Shown: positions 1 through 9,393, counted from the stretch's first letter. The stretch is 64,000 nucleotides of DNA from Candidatus Naiadarchaeum limnaeum (GCA_014189685.1 DVAB01000023.1:1-64000); one strand, 5' to 3'. Numbers and translations are program-made. Notes: generated by a model not told the origin, from the letters alone.

Positions 1-82
1 AAATAAAAACCTGCGCTGAAAATCTACCGCGCTCCCATTCTGATAAATTTTTTAGTTCTGAAAATCTTTCTTTTAAATCCAT
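1..82 (-). CDS. 5' end of an unidentified leftward gene (partial)
   Basis: An ATG at 80-82 on the minus strand opens a frame that stays open for 27 codons to the window edge, beginning MDLKERFSELKNLSEWERG. TATA-like sequence lies just upstream, as expected for an archaeal gene with a very short leader. The fragment is rich in charged residues and too short to assign to a family. The call rests on the open frame and promoter only. Confidence 0.45.
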   Translation of the reverse strand, partial: MDLKERFSELKNLSEWERGRFSAQVFI

Positions 83-98
83 GCTCCCACACAACCCA

Positions 99-122
99 TT
101 ATATAATAAATTAATTATATAC
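99..122 (-). promoter_or_regulatory. TATA-like promoter of the leftward edge gene
   Basis: The region reads as overlapping TATATAATTAA and TTATATAAT elements on the minus strand. The outer one would place a start site roughly 25 nt downstream, a few bases before the ATG at 82, giving an almost leaderless transcript. Confidence 0.35.
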
Positions 123-134
123 TATTGCTCAGAC

Positions 135-208
135 GGGGGAGTGGTCTAACTTGGTATGATGCCAGCCTCGGGCGCTGGTGGTTCCAGGTTCAAATCCTGG
201 CTCCCCCA
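135..208 (+). tRNA. tRNA-Pro (anticodon CGG)
   Basis: Cloverleaf read directly: acceptor GGGGGAG (135-141) pairs with CTCCCCC (201-207), discriminator A208. The anticodon arm CCAGC/GCTGG encloses the loop CTCGGGC, giving anticodon CGG for codon CCG. The T arm is CCAGG-TTCAAAT-CCTGG. No intron is present and CCA is not encoded. It converges on the tyrS gene ten bases downstream. Confidence 0.95.
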
Positions 209-218
209 CTAAAATTTT

Positions 219-1280
219 TTATCGCGTAATTTCCGCCCTTTTTACAATCTCGTACAATTCCTTTGCCTTACCTTTCTCAAAATGTTTTCTCGCAGGCGCC
301 AAAATCTCATCAAGCGCTTCTATTGTTCCTTTTTTCAAATCCATCGGGTGCAATTTCCCTTCCTTGTAAATATTTTCTAATTCTCCATAGCTCTGCAACT
401 CCAAATTTCCGCCGAATTTCTGTGGTCGCTCAATTGTTCTTGAATCAAACTTTCTAAATACAATATATCTCCAGATTTCCAAAAGCGGATTTCCCTCTAC
501 AACCTTTTCTGGGCAGAAAGCAGAATTAATTTTTTCTTCGATTTCTTTTTTTGAATCATGAATATAGATTGTGCCTTTTGGAACTGACTTGCTCATTTTT
601 ACATCTGCGGTCATTCTGCCTGCTTCAGCTCCTTGCAATCCAATTAGTAAATGGTGTGCGCAAATTACAGGCGGAGTTCTTTTTAACTTTGGTGCAATTT
701 CACGGCTCAAAACCATTACTTTTCTCTGGTCCATGCCCAATTGCAAAATGTCAGCATTAAAGTAAAAAGGATCGTAAGCTTGCATGCACGGGTAGAAAAT
801 TTGCGCATCGTATAACATTTCTTTCTCTTCTCTTCCCATAATTGTGCCAGCCCTTATCGTTCTCTGAATAGTTGTTTGTTTCGCAACTTCCAGAACCCCT
901 TTCCAGTATTCCTTATCATCAGCGGCATCTGAAGTCCACAAAACTTTTAGCTTTTTAGTATCAACCCCGCAGGCTTTCCAGCCCTCAATCATGTACTCGC
1001 CCGCTTTCTGGATTAAATTCAAGTCTCCGCCCATCTTGTTGTTAATCCAAGCAAACCAGTCCGCAATCCACAGAATAAATCCGAGTTTTGCATCCAGCAA
1101 ATCCTGTATTTTAATTGCGCGCAAAATTCCAGAGCCCAAATGCAAAAGCCCAGATGGCTCAAAGCCATCGTATGCCCAAGGTTTGTCTTTTGTTTGTAAT
1201 AATTTTCTCAAGTCCTCTTGTGTAATAACTTCCTCAATAGGCTCTCTTGTAATGAGTTCAATGCGCTTTTCAATATCCAT
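219..1280 (-). CDS. tyrS: Tyrosyl-tRNA synthetase
   Basis: This 353-aa class I synthetase charges tRNA-Tyr. The HIGH-like motif is in GFEPSGLLHLGSG near the N-terminus, and the KMSKS loop is in ADVKMSKSVPKGTI near residue 230. Length and layout match the archaeal/eukaryotic TyrRS core, without the bacterial S4-type C-terminal domain. An in-frame ATG lies 78 bases further upstream, but MDIEKRIELI at 1280 is where family similarity begins, so that start was chosen. TrpRS shares this fold; the GFEPSG form and overall size favour TyrRS. Confidence 0.9.
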   Translation of the reverse strand: MDIEKRIELITREPIEEVITQEDLRKLLQTKDKPWAYDGFEPSGLLHLGSGILRAIKIQDLLDAKLGFILWIADWFAWINNKMGGDLNLIQKAGEYMIEGWKACGVDTKKLKVLWTSDAADDKEYWKGVLEVAKQTTIQRTIRAGTIMGREEKEMLYDAQIFYPCMQAYDPFYFNADILQLGMDQRKVMVLSREIAPKLKRTPPVICAHHLLIGLQGAEAGRMTADVKMSKSVPKGTIYIHDSKKEIEEKINSAFCPEKVVEGNPLLEIWRYIVFRKFDSRTIERPQKFGGNLELQSYGELENIYKEGKLHPMDLKKGTIEALDEILAPARKHFEKGKAKELYEIVKRAEITR

Positions 1281-1404
1281 ACATACTAAAAAGAGGAGTG
1301 TGTTATTAAAAGTTATCTTTTCTTTGGGCTTTTGTTTAGCTGTGTTACTTAGGTACAAATAAAGGGAAGTTAGTTATTTAAGTAAAAAGATATTGTATAT
1401 TACT

Positions 1405-2271
1405 ATGGGTTTCTTTGATGATCTGAAAGGTTTTGCAAGTAAGGCCGTAGATAAGACTGGTAAGGTTGTGAAATCTGCAGCCGCAGAATATCAGAAAGTA
1501 AAAAACATACAAGATGCGAAGAAAGCAGTTCTTCTCGATCTATCACTAGATGACCTGAAGAAATTAGCATCACTATGCAATCTTGATGCATCTGGCTATA
1601 GGGAAGTTGAACGTCAAAGCTTTGGCACAGCAAAGCCAAAGAAGATCAAAATGAACCGGTTAGACTGGGTCGAGCATATAGCAAAAGTATCTACAACTAA
1701 ACTTATCTATGCTTTGAAAGTTATAAAAAGAGGAACTCAGGCAACAGAACTAGAACGTAGCATAAATCAGATAGACGGTGCTCATGATAGAAAATTGAAA
1801 GAAATACAAGAGGGAGTGTCTCTTAGCCCAGAAGCTCCAGATATGCTTAATTCTATATTAAACATTGTTAAAAACTCTGTCATAGGTTTTTCTCCAGATA
1901 GGTATCATAATAACGAATCAAAATATCAGACCGAACTATTAGGTTATCTTAAAGGAAATCTACCACAGAGATTTGGTAAAGCCAAGGTTGATACAACTAA
2001 AGAATATAAGTTCAAAGATGGTAGAAGGGTTGACTTGGTTATAAACACTCAGGGATATAATGTTGGTCTTGAACTCAAATACAGTCTTAAGAATTCAGGG
2101 CAACTACACAGATTAATTGGTCAGATTTATGATTACTCTTCATTGGGTTTAGATGCTCTGTTAGTAGTAGACTACAATATTCTAGATGATTCTAATGCTA
2201 CTAAATTAAGGGACCTTAAAAGTAAATCTGATATACCTTTAATTATTATTGCAGGTGGCGTGGAAGTATAA
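1405..2271 (+). CDS. Probable PD-(D/E)XK nuclease-like protein
   Basis: 288 aa. The N-terminal third is helical and lysine-rich, starting [19 protein letters not shown], and may bind nucleic acid or membranes. The C-terminal part carries the pattern expected of a PD-(D/E)XK fold: a basic strand with RRVDLVI (Asp) followed by VGLELKYSL (Glu-x-Lys), then a helix with hydrophobic strands. The ATG at 1405 is preferred over a TTG four codons upstream. The gene is monocistronic. I saw no GCGC tetramer in it, although GCGC is frequent in neighbouring genes, which hints at a different origin. The substrate is unknown. Confidence 0.6.
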   Translation: MGFFDDLKGFASKAVDKTGKVVKSAAAEYQKVKNIQDAKKAVLLDLSLDDLKKLASLCNLDASGYREVERQSFGTAKPKKIKMNRLDWVEHIAKVSTTKLIYALKVIKRGTQATELERSINQIDGAHDRKLKEIQEGVSLSPEAPDMLNSILNIVKNSVIGFSPDRYHNNESKYQTELLGYLKGNLPQRFGKAKVDTTKEYKFKDGRRVDLVINTQGYNVGLELKYSLKNSGQLHRLIGQIYDYSSLGLDALLVVDYNILDDSNATKLRDLKSKSDIPLIIIAGGVEV

Positions 2272-2310
2272 ACTTACCAAAATCTTTTATAACAACTTAT
2301 TTTCACAACC

Positions 2311-2318
2311 CTTATAAA
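2311..2318 (+). promoter_or_regulatory. TATA box for the mevalonate operon
   Basis: CTTATAAA lies about 37-44 bases upstream of the HMG-CoA synthase ATG, leaving room for a short leader. No other strong TATA element lies closer to the start, although TTATTATAAT immediately before the ATG is a weaker alternative. Confidence 0.4.
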
Positions 2319-2354
2319 ACCCCTGATTCAACTTATAGAACACTTATTATAATC

Positions 2355-3410
2355 ATGGATGTCGGGATAGTCGGCTATGGCGCCTATGTGCCAATGTACC
2401 GCATAAAAGCGGAAGAAATAGCAAAAGTGTGGGGCGCTGATGCCAATTCAATAAAAAGAGGGCTTGCAATTGAGGAAAAAAGCGTTCCGGGCCCGGATGA
2501 AGATACTGCTACTATTACTGTGGAGGCTGCGCGCCACGCTTTGAAAATGGCACAAATCGACCCGCAGGAGATAGGAGCGATTTATATTGGCTCAGAAAGC
2601 CATCCGTATGCAGTAAAGCCAACAGCGACTATTGTTGCAGAAGCAATTGGCGCAACTCCCAATTTAACAGCTGCTGATTTAGAGTTCGCATGCAAAGCAG
2701 GTACAGCAGGAATTCAAATTTGTATGGGTTTAGTACAATCTGGAATGATAAAATATGGGTTAGCAGGCGGAGCAGACACTTCTCAAGGAGCCCCTGGAGA
2801 TCCTTTAGAATATACAGCTTCCGCAGGAGGAGCAGTTTTTATAATTGGAAAGAACTCTGGCAAAGTTGTTGCAGAAATTGAATCCACACTTTCATTTACA
2901 ACAGACACACCTGATTTTTGGAGAAGAGAAGGAGCAGATTATCCACGCCACGGAGGCAGATTTACAGGTGAGCCTGCTTACTTTAAGCATATTATTGCTT
3001 GCACAGAAAAAATGATGGAAACGGTAAAAGCAAAACCATCTGATTTTGACTATGTTGTTTTCCACCAGCCAAATGGAAAATTCCCAATGGAGGCTGGAAA
3101 ACAACTCGGATTTAAGCCAGAGCAAATTCTTCCCGGACTTTTAGTTCCAAAAATTGGTAACACATATTCAGGCGCTTCTTTGCTCGGACTCGCGGCTGTT
3201 TTGGATATTGCAAAGGCAGATCAAAGAATTCTTGTTACTTCTTACGGAAGCGGTGCTGGCTCTGATTCCTTTGTTTTGCGAACAACAAAAGAACTTCCAA
3301 GGGCGCGCGAGAAAGGATATCCTGTTCAAAAATATATTGATAATAAGAAATACCTTGATTATGGAACTTATGCAAAGTATAGGGGAAAAATTACAATGGC
3401 GGTTGGATAA
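2355..3410 (+). CDS. hmgS: Hydroxymethylglutaryl-CoA synthase
   Basis: 351 aa, the usual length of the archaeal enzyme. It condenses acetyl-CoA with acetoacetyl-CoA to HMG-CoA, the second step of the mevalonate route to archaeal lipids. The catalytic Cys is in [13 protein letters not shown] near residue 114, and the His is in [11 protein letters not shown] near residue 237. The thiolase and DUF35 genes follow directly. In archaea these three proteins are known to form one complex that channels acetoacetyl-CoA, so they probably act together here. Confidence 0.93.
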   Translation: MDVGIVGYGAYVPMYRIKAEEIAKVWGADANSIKRGLAIEEKSVPGPDEDTATITVEAARHALKMAQIDPQEIGAIYIGSESHPYAVKPTATIVAEAIGATPNLTAADLEFACKAGTAGIQICMGLVQSGMIKYGLAGGADTSQGAPGDPLEYTASAGGAVFIIGKNSGKVVAEIESTLSFTTDTPDFWRREGADYPRHGGRFTGEPAYFKHIIACTEKMMETVKAKPSDFDYVVFHQPNGKFPMEAGKQLGFKPEQILPGLLVPKIGNTYSGASLLGLAAVLDIAKADQRILVTSYGSGAGSDSFVLRTTKELPRAREKGYPVQKYIDNKKYLDYGTYAKYRGKITMAVG

Positions 3411-3411
3411 A

Positions 3412-3462
3412 TGCTTCGGAAGCAAAGCTTCCTCGCATTTTCTCGCTAAAGCTCGAAAATGG
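3412..3462 (+). repeat. Hairpin element between HMG-CoA synthase and thiolase genes
   Basis: Two bases after the hmgS stop comes TGCTTCGGAAGCA, a 5-bp stem with a CGG loop. It is followed by a second hairpin, CATTTTC (3436-3442) pairing with GAAAATG (3455-3461). The 3' arm of the second hairpin contains the ATG of the thiolase gene. A shortened copy of the whole element lies at 17501-17526, and a related one on the minus strand at 43711-43749. Confidence 0.55.
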
Positions 3463-4628
3463 CAAACTTTAAAAAAGAAGTTGCAATCATTGGAATTGGA
3501 TTAACACAATTTGGAGAACTATGGGACAAATCATTCCGTTCCCTAATAGCCGAGGCAGGAAATAAAGCAATAATTGACGCTGAAATAAAACCAGATCAAA
3601 TTGATGGACTTTTTGGTGGAAATATGAGTGGCGGGCTTTTCATAAAACAAGAGCATCTCGCCTCTTTAGCAATGGACCATGGCGCACTACTACCAATGCC
3701 TGCTATGCGTATAGAATCTGCTTGCAGTTCTGGTGGCCAAGCATTGCGCGCAGGATACATGGCAATCAAATCAGGCTTGCATGAAGTTGTTGTTGCAGGC
3801 GGGGTTGAAAAAATGACAGATGTTTTAACAGGTCCGACAACAGAGGCCCTTGCAACTGCAGCTGATCAAGAATGGGAAGCTTTCTATGGAGTAACTTTTC
3901 CAGGAGAATATGCTCTAATTGCACGCAGGCACATGAATGATTATGGGACAACAGAGGAACAAATGGCGCAAGTTGCTGTTAAGAATCATTACAACGGCGC
4001 GCGCAATCCAAACGCACAGTATCAAAAAGAAATAACTCTTGAAACTGTAATGAAATCAACAAAAGTTGCCGATCCTTTAAAATTGTTTGACTGCTCCCCA
4101 ATAACAGACGGAGCAGCTGCTGTTATTCTTGCAAGTGCTGAAAACGCAAAAGAGTTCTGTGATAATCCAATCTGGCTTGTTGGAAGCGGCGCAGCAACTG
4201 ATACACTTGCTCTGCACGACAGAGATGATTTAACAACATTAAAAGCAACTGTTGTTGCTGCCCAATCAGCGTATAAACATGCTGGAGTCACTCAAAAAGA
4301 TATTGATATGGCAGAAGTTCATGATTGCTTCACAATTGCAGAAATCTGTGCAATTGAGGATTTAGGATTCTGCAAAAAAGGCGAAGGCGGAAAGTTTACA
4401 GAGCAAGGGCATACTTCTCTAACAGGAGATATTCCAATCAATACTTCTGGCGGATTAAAGAGCAAAGGTCATCCAGTTGGAGCAACAGGAATTGCACAGG
4501 CAGTTGAAATTGTTTTGCAATTGCGCGGAGATGCTGGAAAAAGACAGGTAAAGAATGCTGAAATTGGTTTAACACATAATGTCGGCGGCTCAGGAGGGAG
4601 CTGCGCGGTGCATATATTTTCACGATAA
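3459..4628 (+). CDS. Acetyl-CoA C-acetyltransferase (archaeal SCP-x type thiolase)
   Basis: 389 aa. It makes acetoacetyl-CoA from two acetyl-CoA, the first step of the mevalonate pathway. Thiolase landmarks are visible: nucleophilic Cys in [14 protein letters not shown] near residue 89, His in [14 protein letters not shown] near residue 340, and the C-terminal Cys in [14 protein letters not shown]. Its stop and the next start overlap as TAATG. Sequence and partners point to the biosynthetic thiolase of the thiolase/HMGS/DUF35 complex rather than a beta-oxidation enzyme. The start codon sits in the 3' arm of a hairpin. Confidence 0.92.
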   Translation: MANFKKEVAIIGIGLTQFGELWDKSFRSLIAEAGNKAIIDAEIKPDQIDGLFGGNMSGGLFIKQEHLASLAMDHGALLPMPAMRIESACSSGGQALRAGYMAIKSGLHEVVVAGGVEKMTDVLTGPTTEALATAADQEWEAFYGVTFPGEYALIARRHMNDYGTTEEQMAQVAVKNHYNGARNPNAQYQKEITLETVMKSTKVADPLKLFDCSPITDGAAAVILASAENAKEFCDNPIWLVGSGAATDTLALHDRDDLTTLKATVVAAQSAYKHAGVTQKDIDMAEVHDCFTIAEICAIEDLGFCKKGEGGKFTEQGHTSLTGDIPINTSGGLKSKGHPVGATGIAQAVEIVLQLRGDAGKRQVKNAEIGLTHNVGGSGGSCAVHIFSR

Positions 4629-5050
4629 TGAGCGTAGCAAGATTTTGGAGAAAACAACCAAGCAGGTATAATTTAATTGGAACACAATGCTCTAAATGCA
4701 AGTCTCTTTATTTCCCGCCGCGCGAGTTGTGCAGAAAATGCAAGAGCTCAAAATTAGCTCCTCATCAATTTAAGGGAGCTGGAAAAATTGTCTCATATAC
4801 GGTTATTAGAGTTCCACCAACCGGGTTTGAACTTTTAACTCCATATGTAATTGCAATTGTTCAATTGGAGGAGGGTCCACGCTTGACAACGCAGATTGCA
4901 GACTGTGACATTGAAAAAGTTTCTATTGGAGATAAAGTACAATTAGCCTTTAGAAAAATTTCAGAGGATGGAAAAACAGGCGCAATTTATTATGGATATA
5001 AGTTTAAATGTGTTCATCCACATTTGAAAGAAATGCAAAAAAAGAGCTAA
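4628..5050 (+). CDS. DUF35 OB-fold protein of the thiolase-HMGS complex
   Basis: 140 aa. An N-terminal helix is followed by a rubredoxin-like zinc ribbon (CSKCKSLYFPPRELCRKC, Cys-x2-Cys and Cys-x2-Cys) and then an OB-fold. This is the archaeal DUF35/DUF35_N architecture. In methanogens the homologue bridges thiolase and HMG-CoA synthase and supplies a shared CoA site. Overlap by one base with the thiolase gene indicates tight co-translation. Confidence 0.88.
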   Translation: MSVARFWRKQPSRYNLIGTQCSKCKSLYFPPRELCRKCKSSKLAPHQFKGAGKIVSYTVIRVPPTGFELLTPYVIAIVQLEEGPRLTTQIADCDIEKVSIGDKVQLAFRKISEDGKTGAIYYGYKFKCVHPHLKEMQKKS

Positions 5051-5054
5051 CTTC

Positions 5055-5459
5055 ATGGCAGATAGAAGACTTCTTGGAATTTTAAAAGGAATTTTGCAGC
5101 GCTGGGCAGATGATTGGCCAACTCCTGAGAAAATGAAGACGAAATTGCCACCACCATATTCTTATTTAACTGAACCATCGCTCTCTAGGTATTTTCTTAG
5201 GCTTGTGGATGATCCACTAGTTGGAAAGCGCGCATTCAGAGCTGCTAACATGACATTGAATGATAAAGCAGTTTTGTTTGCGATCCGAGAAGGTAAGAGG
5301 GGCGGTGAATTAACTTCGCGGTCAAATGATTTACTTGTAGAATGGTCCCCCAAAGCTCGTTTTCAGCCAATGTTTGATACGAGGTTAAAGAAGTTAAAAA
5401 AACTAGCAACAAAGGACGAAGAAATAAAAGCAATACTAGAAAAAGGTGGTTATTTATAA
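5055..5459 (+). CDS. Unrecognised small protein inside the mevalonate operon
   Basis: 134 aa, starting MADRRLLGILKGIL. It lies 4 bases after the DUF35 gene and 2 bases before HMG-CoA reductase, so it is certainly part of the operon. It is basic, with a predicted helical C-terminus (RLKKLKKLATKDEEIKAIL). No signal peptide, membrane segment, Cys cluster or known motif was seen. A role in regulating or scaffolding the mevalonate enzymes would be a guess from position only. Confidence 0.75.
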   Translation: MADRRLLGILKGILQRWADDWPTPEKMKTKLPPPYSYLTEPSLSRYFLRLVDDPLVGKRAFRAANMTLNDKAVLFAIREGKRGGELTSRSNDLLVEWSPKARFQPMFDTRLKKLKKLATKDEEIKAILEKGGYL

Positions 5460-5461
5460 AA

Positions 5462-6724
5462 ATGGTGAAATCTTCACAAATTTCTGGTTTTTACAAACTT
5501 CCAATTGAAAAAAGGCTTGAGTTAGTAAAAGAATTTGCCAATTTATCCGAAGAGGAAGTAGAACTTTTGAAGAAACAATCAGCCCTTGATTTTTCCCTTG
5601 CTGATAAAATGGTGGAAAACGCAATTGGCACTTTTCCACTTCCTCTTGGAGTTGCTGTTAATTTTTTGGTAAATGGGAAAGATTACTTAGTCCCAATGGC
5701 TATTGAGGAGCCGTCTGTTATTGCAGCTGCAAGCAATGCTGCAAAAATTGCCCGAGTAAAAGGAGGATTTAAATCAAATTGCACAGATCCTATAATGATC
5801 GGGCAAATTCAGGTTGTAAAATTAAAAAATTTGCAAAAGGCCCGCAAGCAAATTCTCTCAAACAAAAAGAAAATAATTGAGCTCTGCAATAAACAGGATT
5901 CAACTTTGATAAAATTCGGCGGTGGCTGCAAGAATATTGAAGTCCGTGTTTTAAATAAACCTGAAAAAATGCTTGTTGTTCATCTTTTGGTTGATTGCAG
6001 AGATGCAATGGGCGCAAATGCTGTTAATACAATGTGCGAAGCTGTTGCTCCATTTATTGAAAATTTAACAGGCGGTCATGTTTATTTGCGCATAATTTCA
6101 AATCTAGCAGTGCACAGATTAGTAAAAGCAGAAGCTGTTTTTGATAAAAAATCTTTGGGGGGAGAATTAGCTGTTGCTGGTGTTATACATGCATATAATT
6201 TCGCAGTTGCAGATCCATTCCGCGCAGCCACTCATAACAAAGGAATCATGAATGCCGTTTCAAGCATAGCAATAGCAACTGGAAATGATTTTCGTGCATT
6301 GGAAGCTGGAGCGCATGCATATGCTTCTGTGAAAAATAAAAAATACTCGCCCCTAACAAAATTTGAGAAAACAAAGTCAGGCGATTTAAAAGGAACACTT
6401 GAAATGCCTATGGCAGTTGGTTTAGTTGGAGGTGCAACAAAAGTCCATCCTGTTGCAAAAGTAAATATCAAGATTCTTGGAGTTCAAACAGCGAGAGAAT
6501 TAGCAGAAGTTATTGGCGCAGTTGGGTTAGCGCAGAATTTAGCAGCATTACGCGCTTTAGCAACTGAAGGAATCCAGCGCGGCCACATGGAGCTGCATGC
6601 AAGAAATATTGCAGTAACAGCTGGCGCGCCGCAAAATCTTGCTGAAAAAATTGCAGCTCAAATGATAAAAGAAAAGAATATCTCCGTCTCGCGGGCTAAG
6701 GAAATTTTGGAACAATTAAAGTAG
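5462..6724 (+). CDS. mvaA: HMG-CoA reductase, class II (bacterial) type
   Basis: 420 aa. It reduces HMG-CoA to mevalonate. Catalytic residues can be placed: Glu83 in EEPSVIAAAS, Lys in THNKGIMN near residue 260, Asp276 in GNDFRALEAGAHAYA, His375 in QRGHMELHARN. The phrases MVENAIGTFPLPLGVAVNF, DAMGANAVNTM and GLAQNLAALRALATEGIQRGHM are those of the class II enzymes of Pseudomonas mevalonii, Archaeoglobus and Thermoplasmatales, not of the class I form usual in archaea. This suggests an old acquisition by transfer. It is the last gene of the operon; cofactor preference cannot be read safely. Confidence 0.94.
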   Translation: MVKSSQISGFYKLPIEKRLELVKEFANLSEEEVELLKKQSALDFSLADKMVENAIGTFPLPLGVAVNFLVNGKDYLVPMAIEEPSVIAAASNAAKIARVKGGFKSNCTDPIMIGQIQVVKLKNLQKARKQILSNKKKIIELCNKQDSTLIKFGGGCKNIEVRVLNKPEKMLVVHLLVDCRDAMGANAVNTMCEAVAPFIENLTGGHVYLRIISNLAVHRLVKAEAVFDKKSLGGELAVAGVIHAYNFAVADPFRAATHNKGIMNAVSSIAIATGNDFRALEAGAHAYASVKNKKYSPLTKFEKTKSGDLKGTLEMPMAVGLVGGATKVHPVAKVNIKILGVQTARELAEVIGAVGLAQNLAALRALATEGIQRGHMELHARNIAVTAGAPQNLAEKIAAQMIKEKNISVSRAKEILEQLK

Positions 6725-6756
6725 TTTTAAATACTCTTTTCAACACTTATTTAATT

Positions 6757-7164
6757 ATGGCACCGCCTGTAGAAGCATTACAGATTTTTTATGCACAATT
6801 TCTACCCAGAGGTTTGGAAGCGCCGCTTTTAATACTGATTCTCTATGGGGCTTACTTATTTATTTCAGCAGGAATTCTTTTGGTTGCATTAAAAACAGTC
6901 GGAGCAAAGGTAAGCCTTGTTATTGATTTGCCGAGGGGAGTTTTAACAATACTAATTCGCGATTTAATAGCAATTCCCTTAATTGCAATAATACTTGTTA
7001 CTCCAATAATCGGAATAATAATTGCTTTTGCTGCGTGGTTTGGAATTCTAAAATACTTTTATGATATTACTTGGTATCAGGCAGTTCTAACTTGGATCGT
7101 GGGGAGCATAGTTCAGCTTGTTTTAATAATTCTAATCATAATTCCGCTATTTTTGCTTCTCTGA
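6757..7164 (+). CDS. Small integral membrane protein
   Basis: 135 aa and very hydrophobic. About four membrane segments can be placed near residues 20-45, 65-85, 85-103 and 112-135, with a short polar loop (VGAKVSLVIDLPRG). No family recognised. The 3' end overlaps the convergent phosphatase gene by 29 bp, so the two transcripts share complementary tails. Confidence 0.7.
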   Translation: MAPPVEALQIFYAQFLPRGLEAPLLILILYGAYLFISAGILLVALKTVGAKVSLVIDLPRGVLTILIRDLIAIPLIAIILVTPIIGIIIAFAAWFGILKYFYDITWYQAVLTWIVGSIVQLVLIILIIIPLFLLL

Positions 7165-7852
7165 TTTTTTTATTAAATCTTAAAATGTAATTAACAGCTT
7201 CCATGACTCCTGCGCCGTGCGACTTTTTAGTTACATATTTCGCAACATCTTTCACTTCCCGGCGTGCGTTTGCAACTGCTATCCCCAATCCACTATCTCT
7301 TACCATTTCAATATCATTTCTTGAGTCTCCGATTGCTGCGCATTCTTCCATTTTGTATCCAAGTTTTTGTAATAATTTTTTCAAAGCGTTTCCTTTATTC
7401 ACTCTGGGCATAGTTAGATGTATTGCGAATCCTGTTGCAACAACTCTTAAACTGTATTTGCCTGCAACTTTTTCTATCTCTTTAATATCTGGCCCTAACC
7501 TTAAACAAACCTCGCTCAATCTCATATCCGCTTTTGAATAAATTTCAATTCCTTTAATTCCACTTTTTTTTAATTCCTCAAAACATTTTTTAGCACTTTC
7601 CGGATTTGATAGAATTTCCAAATTTTCACCATCAAAAATCACTCCGCCGTTTTCTCCAATCAAATATTTAGATGCGCCCATTAAACCAGCAATTGGCCTC
7701 AGCCCTTGCACAGGAATTCCTGAAGTTAAAATTACAATTAATCCTGCTTTGCCTGCTTTTTGAATTGCTTTGTATCCTTCTATATCCAAAAGTTTATTGT
7801 GAAAAGTTATTGTCCCGTCTACGTCCAGCGCGATAACTTTAATTTTGGCCAT
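7136..7852 (-). CDS. HAD-family phosphatase, probably archaeal phosphoglycolate phosphatase
   Basis: 238 aa. HAD motifs appear in order: I, IALDVDGTI with both Asp; II, LTSG; III, Lys in the NKGNALKKL region; IV, GDSRNDIEM. The cap between motifs II and III is of the type IIB size seen in archaeal phosphoglycolate phosphatases (about 225-235 aa). The likely role is clearing 2-phosphoglycolate or another sugar phosphate; specificity is inferred from length and cap only. The start lies ten bases from pyrI on the same strand. Confidence 0.8.
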   Translation of the reverse strand: MAKIKVIALDVDGTITFHNKLLDIEGYKAIQKAGKAGLIVILTSGIPVQGLRPIAGLMGASKYLIGENGGVIFDGENLEILSNPESAKKCFEELKKSGIKGIEIYSKADMRLSEVCLRLGPDIKEIEKVAGKYSLRVVATGFAIHLTMPRVNKGNALKKLLQKLGYKMEECAAIGDSRNDIEMVRDSGLGIAVANARREVKDVAKYVTKKSHGAGVMEAVNYILRFNKKIREAKIAEL

Positions 7853-7861
7853 AATTAAAAC

Positions 7862-8335
7862 TTATAATTGTGCCTCAATCGAATCTCTTTCCATTATTCT
7901 TTCGCAAAATTTGCAGCGCAAAACAATCGGTTTGTTTTTTTCAACAGAAAAAACAGGGGTAATTGGCTCGCGCTTGTTTGTTATACAAGATGGGTTTCCA
8001 CACTTTAAGACTCCAGTAATATCATTTGGAATCGTAACCTTGTTTTTTCCAGAAACTTTGTAATCGCGGATTATGTTTATTGTGGCTTCTGGCGCGATTA
8101 AAGAAAGTTTGTCAGTTTCTTCAGGTCGCAAAATTCGGTCCTCAACTTTTACAACATCCTTCATCCCCCATCTTTTGCTTGGAACGTTTATTGCAATTGA
8201 AACCGCATTTTTATAGCCTTTATCTATTCCAAGAATATGCAACACCGTCAAACCCGAGCCAGCTGGCAGATGATCTATAACCGTCCCGTTTTTTATCTTC
8301 TGAATTTTCAGTTCGCGCTCAACTTCTCTTTCCAT
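7862..8335 (-). CDS. pyrI: Aspartate carbamoyltransferase regulatory chain
   Basis: 157 aa. The N-terminal nucleotide-binding domain begins [19 protein letters not shown], and the C-terminal zinc domain has its four Cys in CGNPSC and LRCKFC. It binds CTP/ATP and holds the catalytic trimers together. The [10 protein letters not shown] start at 8335 is chosen over an ATG eight codons upstream because it lies one base after the pyrB stop. CTP feedback on pyrimidine synthesis is expected from the family. Confidence 0.93.
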   Translation of the reverse strand: MEREVERELKIQKIKNGTVIDHLPAGSGLTVLHILGIDKGYKNAVSIAINVPSKRWGMKDVVKVEDRILRPEETDKLSLIAPEATINIIRDYKVSGKNKVTIPNDITGVLKCGNPSCITNKREPITPVFSVEKNKPIVLRCKFCERIMERDSIEAQL

Positions 8336-8336
8336 T

Positions 8337-9266
8337 TTATTTCCCCAAAACACTTGCAAGTATTGCCATTCTCACTGGGATCCCATAATAAGCTTGCTTG
8401 AAATATTTTGCAAATTTTGTATTGTCTAATTCTGGGTCAATTTCATAAACCCTTGGAAGCGGATGCAAAACAATTAAGTCTTTTTTTGCGTTTTCTAACA
8501 CATTTAAATCAATTTTGTATGCGCCCTTAACTTTCTCATACTCTCCTGGATCTGGAAAACGCTCTTTTTGAATTCTTGTAATGTAGAGCACGTCCGCGTC
8601 CTTAACTATGTTTTCCAATTTTGTGTATTCTTTTATTTCAATTTCAAACTTATCCTTTAGTTCAGTCGTAACATCTTTTGGCATGCTCAAACTTTCCGGA
8701 GAAACAAAAATCATGTCAGCTCCAAAAAGCGCAAGGGCGTATGCGAGTGTATGAGCAGTTCTCCCATATTTTAAATCTCCAACAAGCGCAACTTTTTGCC
8801 CGTTGATCTTTCCTTTTTCTTTTCTAATCGTGTATAAATCCAACAAAGTCTGAGTTGGATGTGCATGGCTACCATCTCCGCAATTTATTATTGGCCTGGT
8901 TGAGAGTTGTGCGGCCAATTTTGCTGATCCCTCTTCTGGATGCCTTATCGCAATAACGTCCGCGTAATTATCGATTGTTCTAATTGTGTCTGAAAGATTT
9001 TCCCCTTTCACAGCAGATGTGCCCTCTGGTCCGCTAAATCCTATTACATTCCCCCCAAGTCTGTGCATTGCAGTTACAAAACTCAATCTAGTTCTAGTTG
9101 ATGGCTCGTAAAAAAGTGTTGCCAAAATTTTTCCTTCCAGAATATTCGTGTAACCCTCTTTTTGCAAAATTTTTTCAAAATCAGCAGCGCGGGAAAGCAA
9201 GTATTCTATCTCATCTTTTTTTAGTTCTCTGAGTGAGATAATATCTTTGCCCTTTAGATTGACCAT
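8337..9266 (-). CDS. pyrB: Aspartate carbamoyltransferase catalytic chain
   Basis: 309 aa, the family's normal length. It makes N-carbamoyl-aspartate from carbamoyl phosphate and aspartate. Motifs: STRTRLSF for carbamoyl phosphate, HPTQTLLDL, and HPLPRVYEID for aspartate. An ATG 105 bases upstream would add 35 residues unlike the family, so MVNLKGKDI at 9266 was taken. pyrI follows after one base. With the carbamate kinase at 57 kb, carbamoyl phosphate is a shared metabolite in this genome. Confidence 0.95.
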   Translation of the reverse strand: MVNLKGKDIISLRELKKDEIEYLLSRAADFEKILQKEGYTNILEGKILATLFYEPSTRTRLSFVTAMHRLGGNVIGFSGPEGTSAVKGENLSDTIRTIDNYADVIAIRHPEEGSAKLAAQLSTRPIINCGDGSHAHPTQTLLDLYTIRKEKGKINGQKVALVGDLKYGRTAHTLAYALALFGADMIFVSPESLSMPKDVTTELKDKFEIEIKEYTKLENIVKDADVLYITRIQKERFPDPGEYEKVKGAYKIDLNVLENAKKDLIVLHPLPRVYEIDPELDNTKFAKYFKQAYYGIPVRMAILASVLGK

Positions 9267-9393
9267 CGCTCCCACTGCCTCTGAATATATAGCACAGTGT
9301 ATATAAACCCTTCCTAAATTTTTCTCGCAAAAGTTAAAAACCAAGCTAAATTCTCTTTGTTGCCGTTGCAATTTCGCTAGTTTTCAACTTTCC

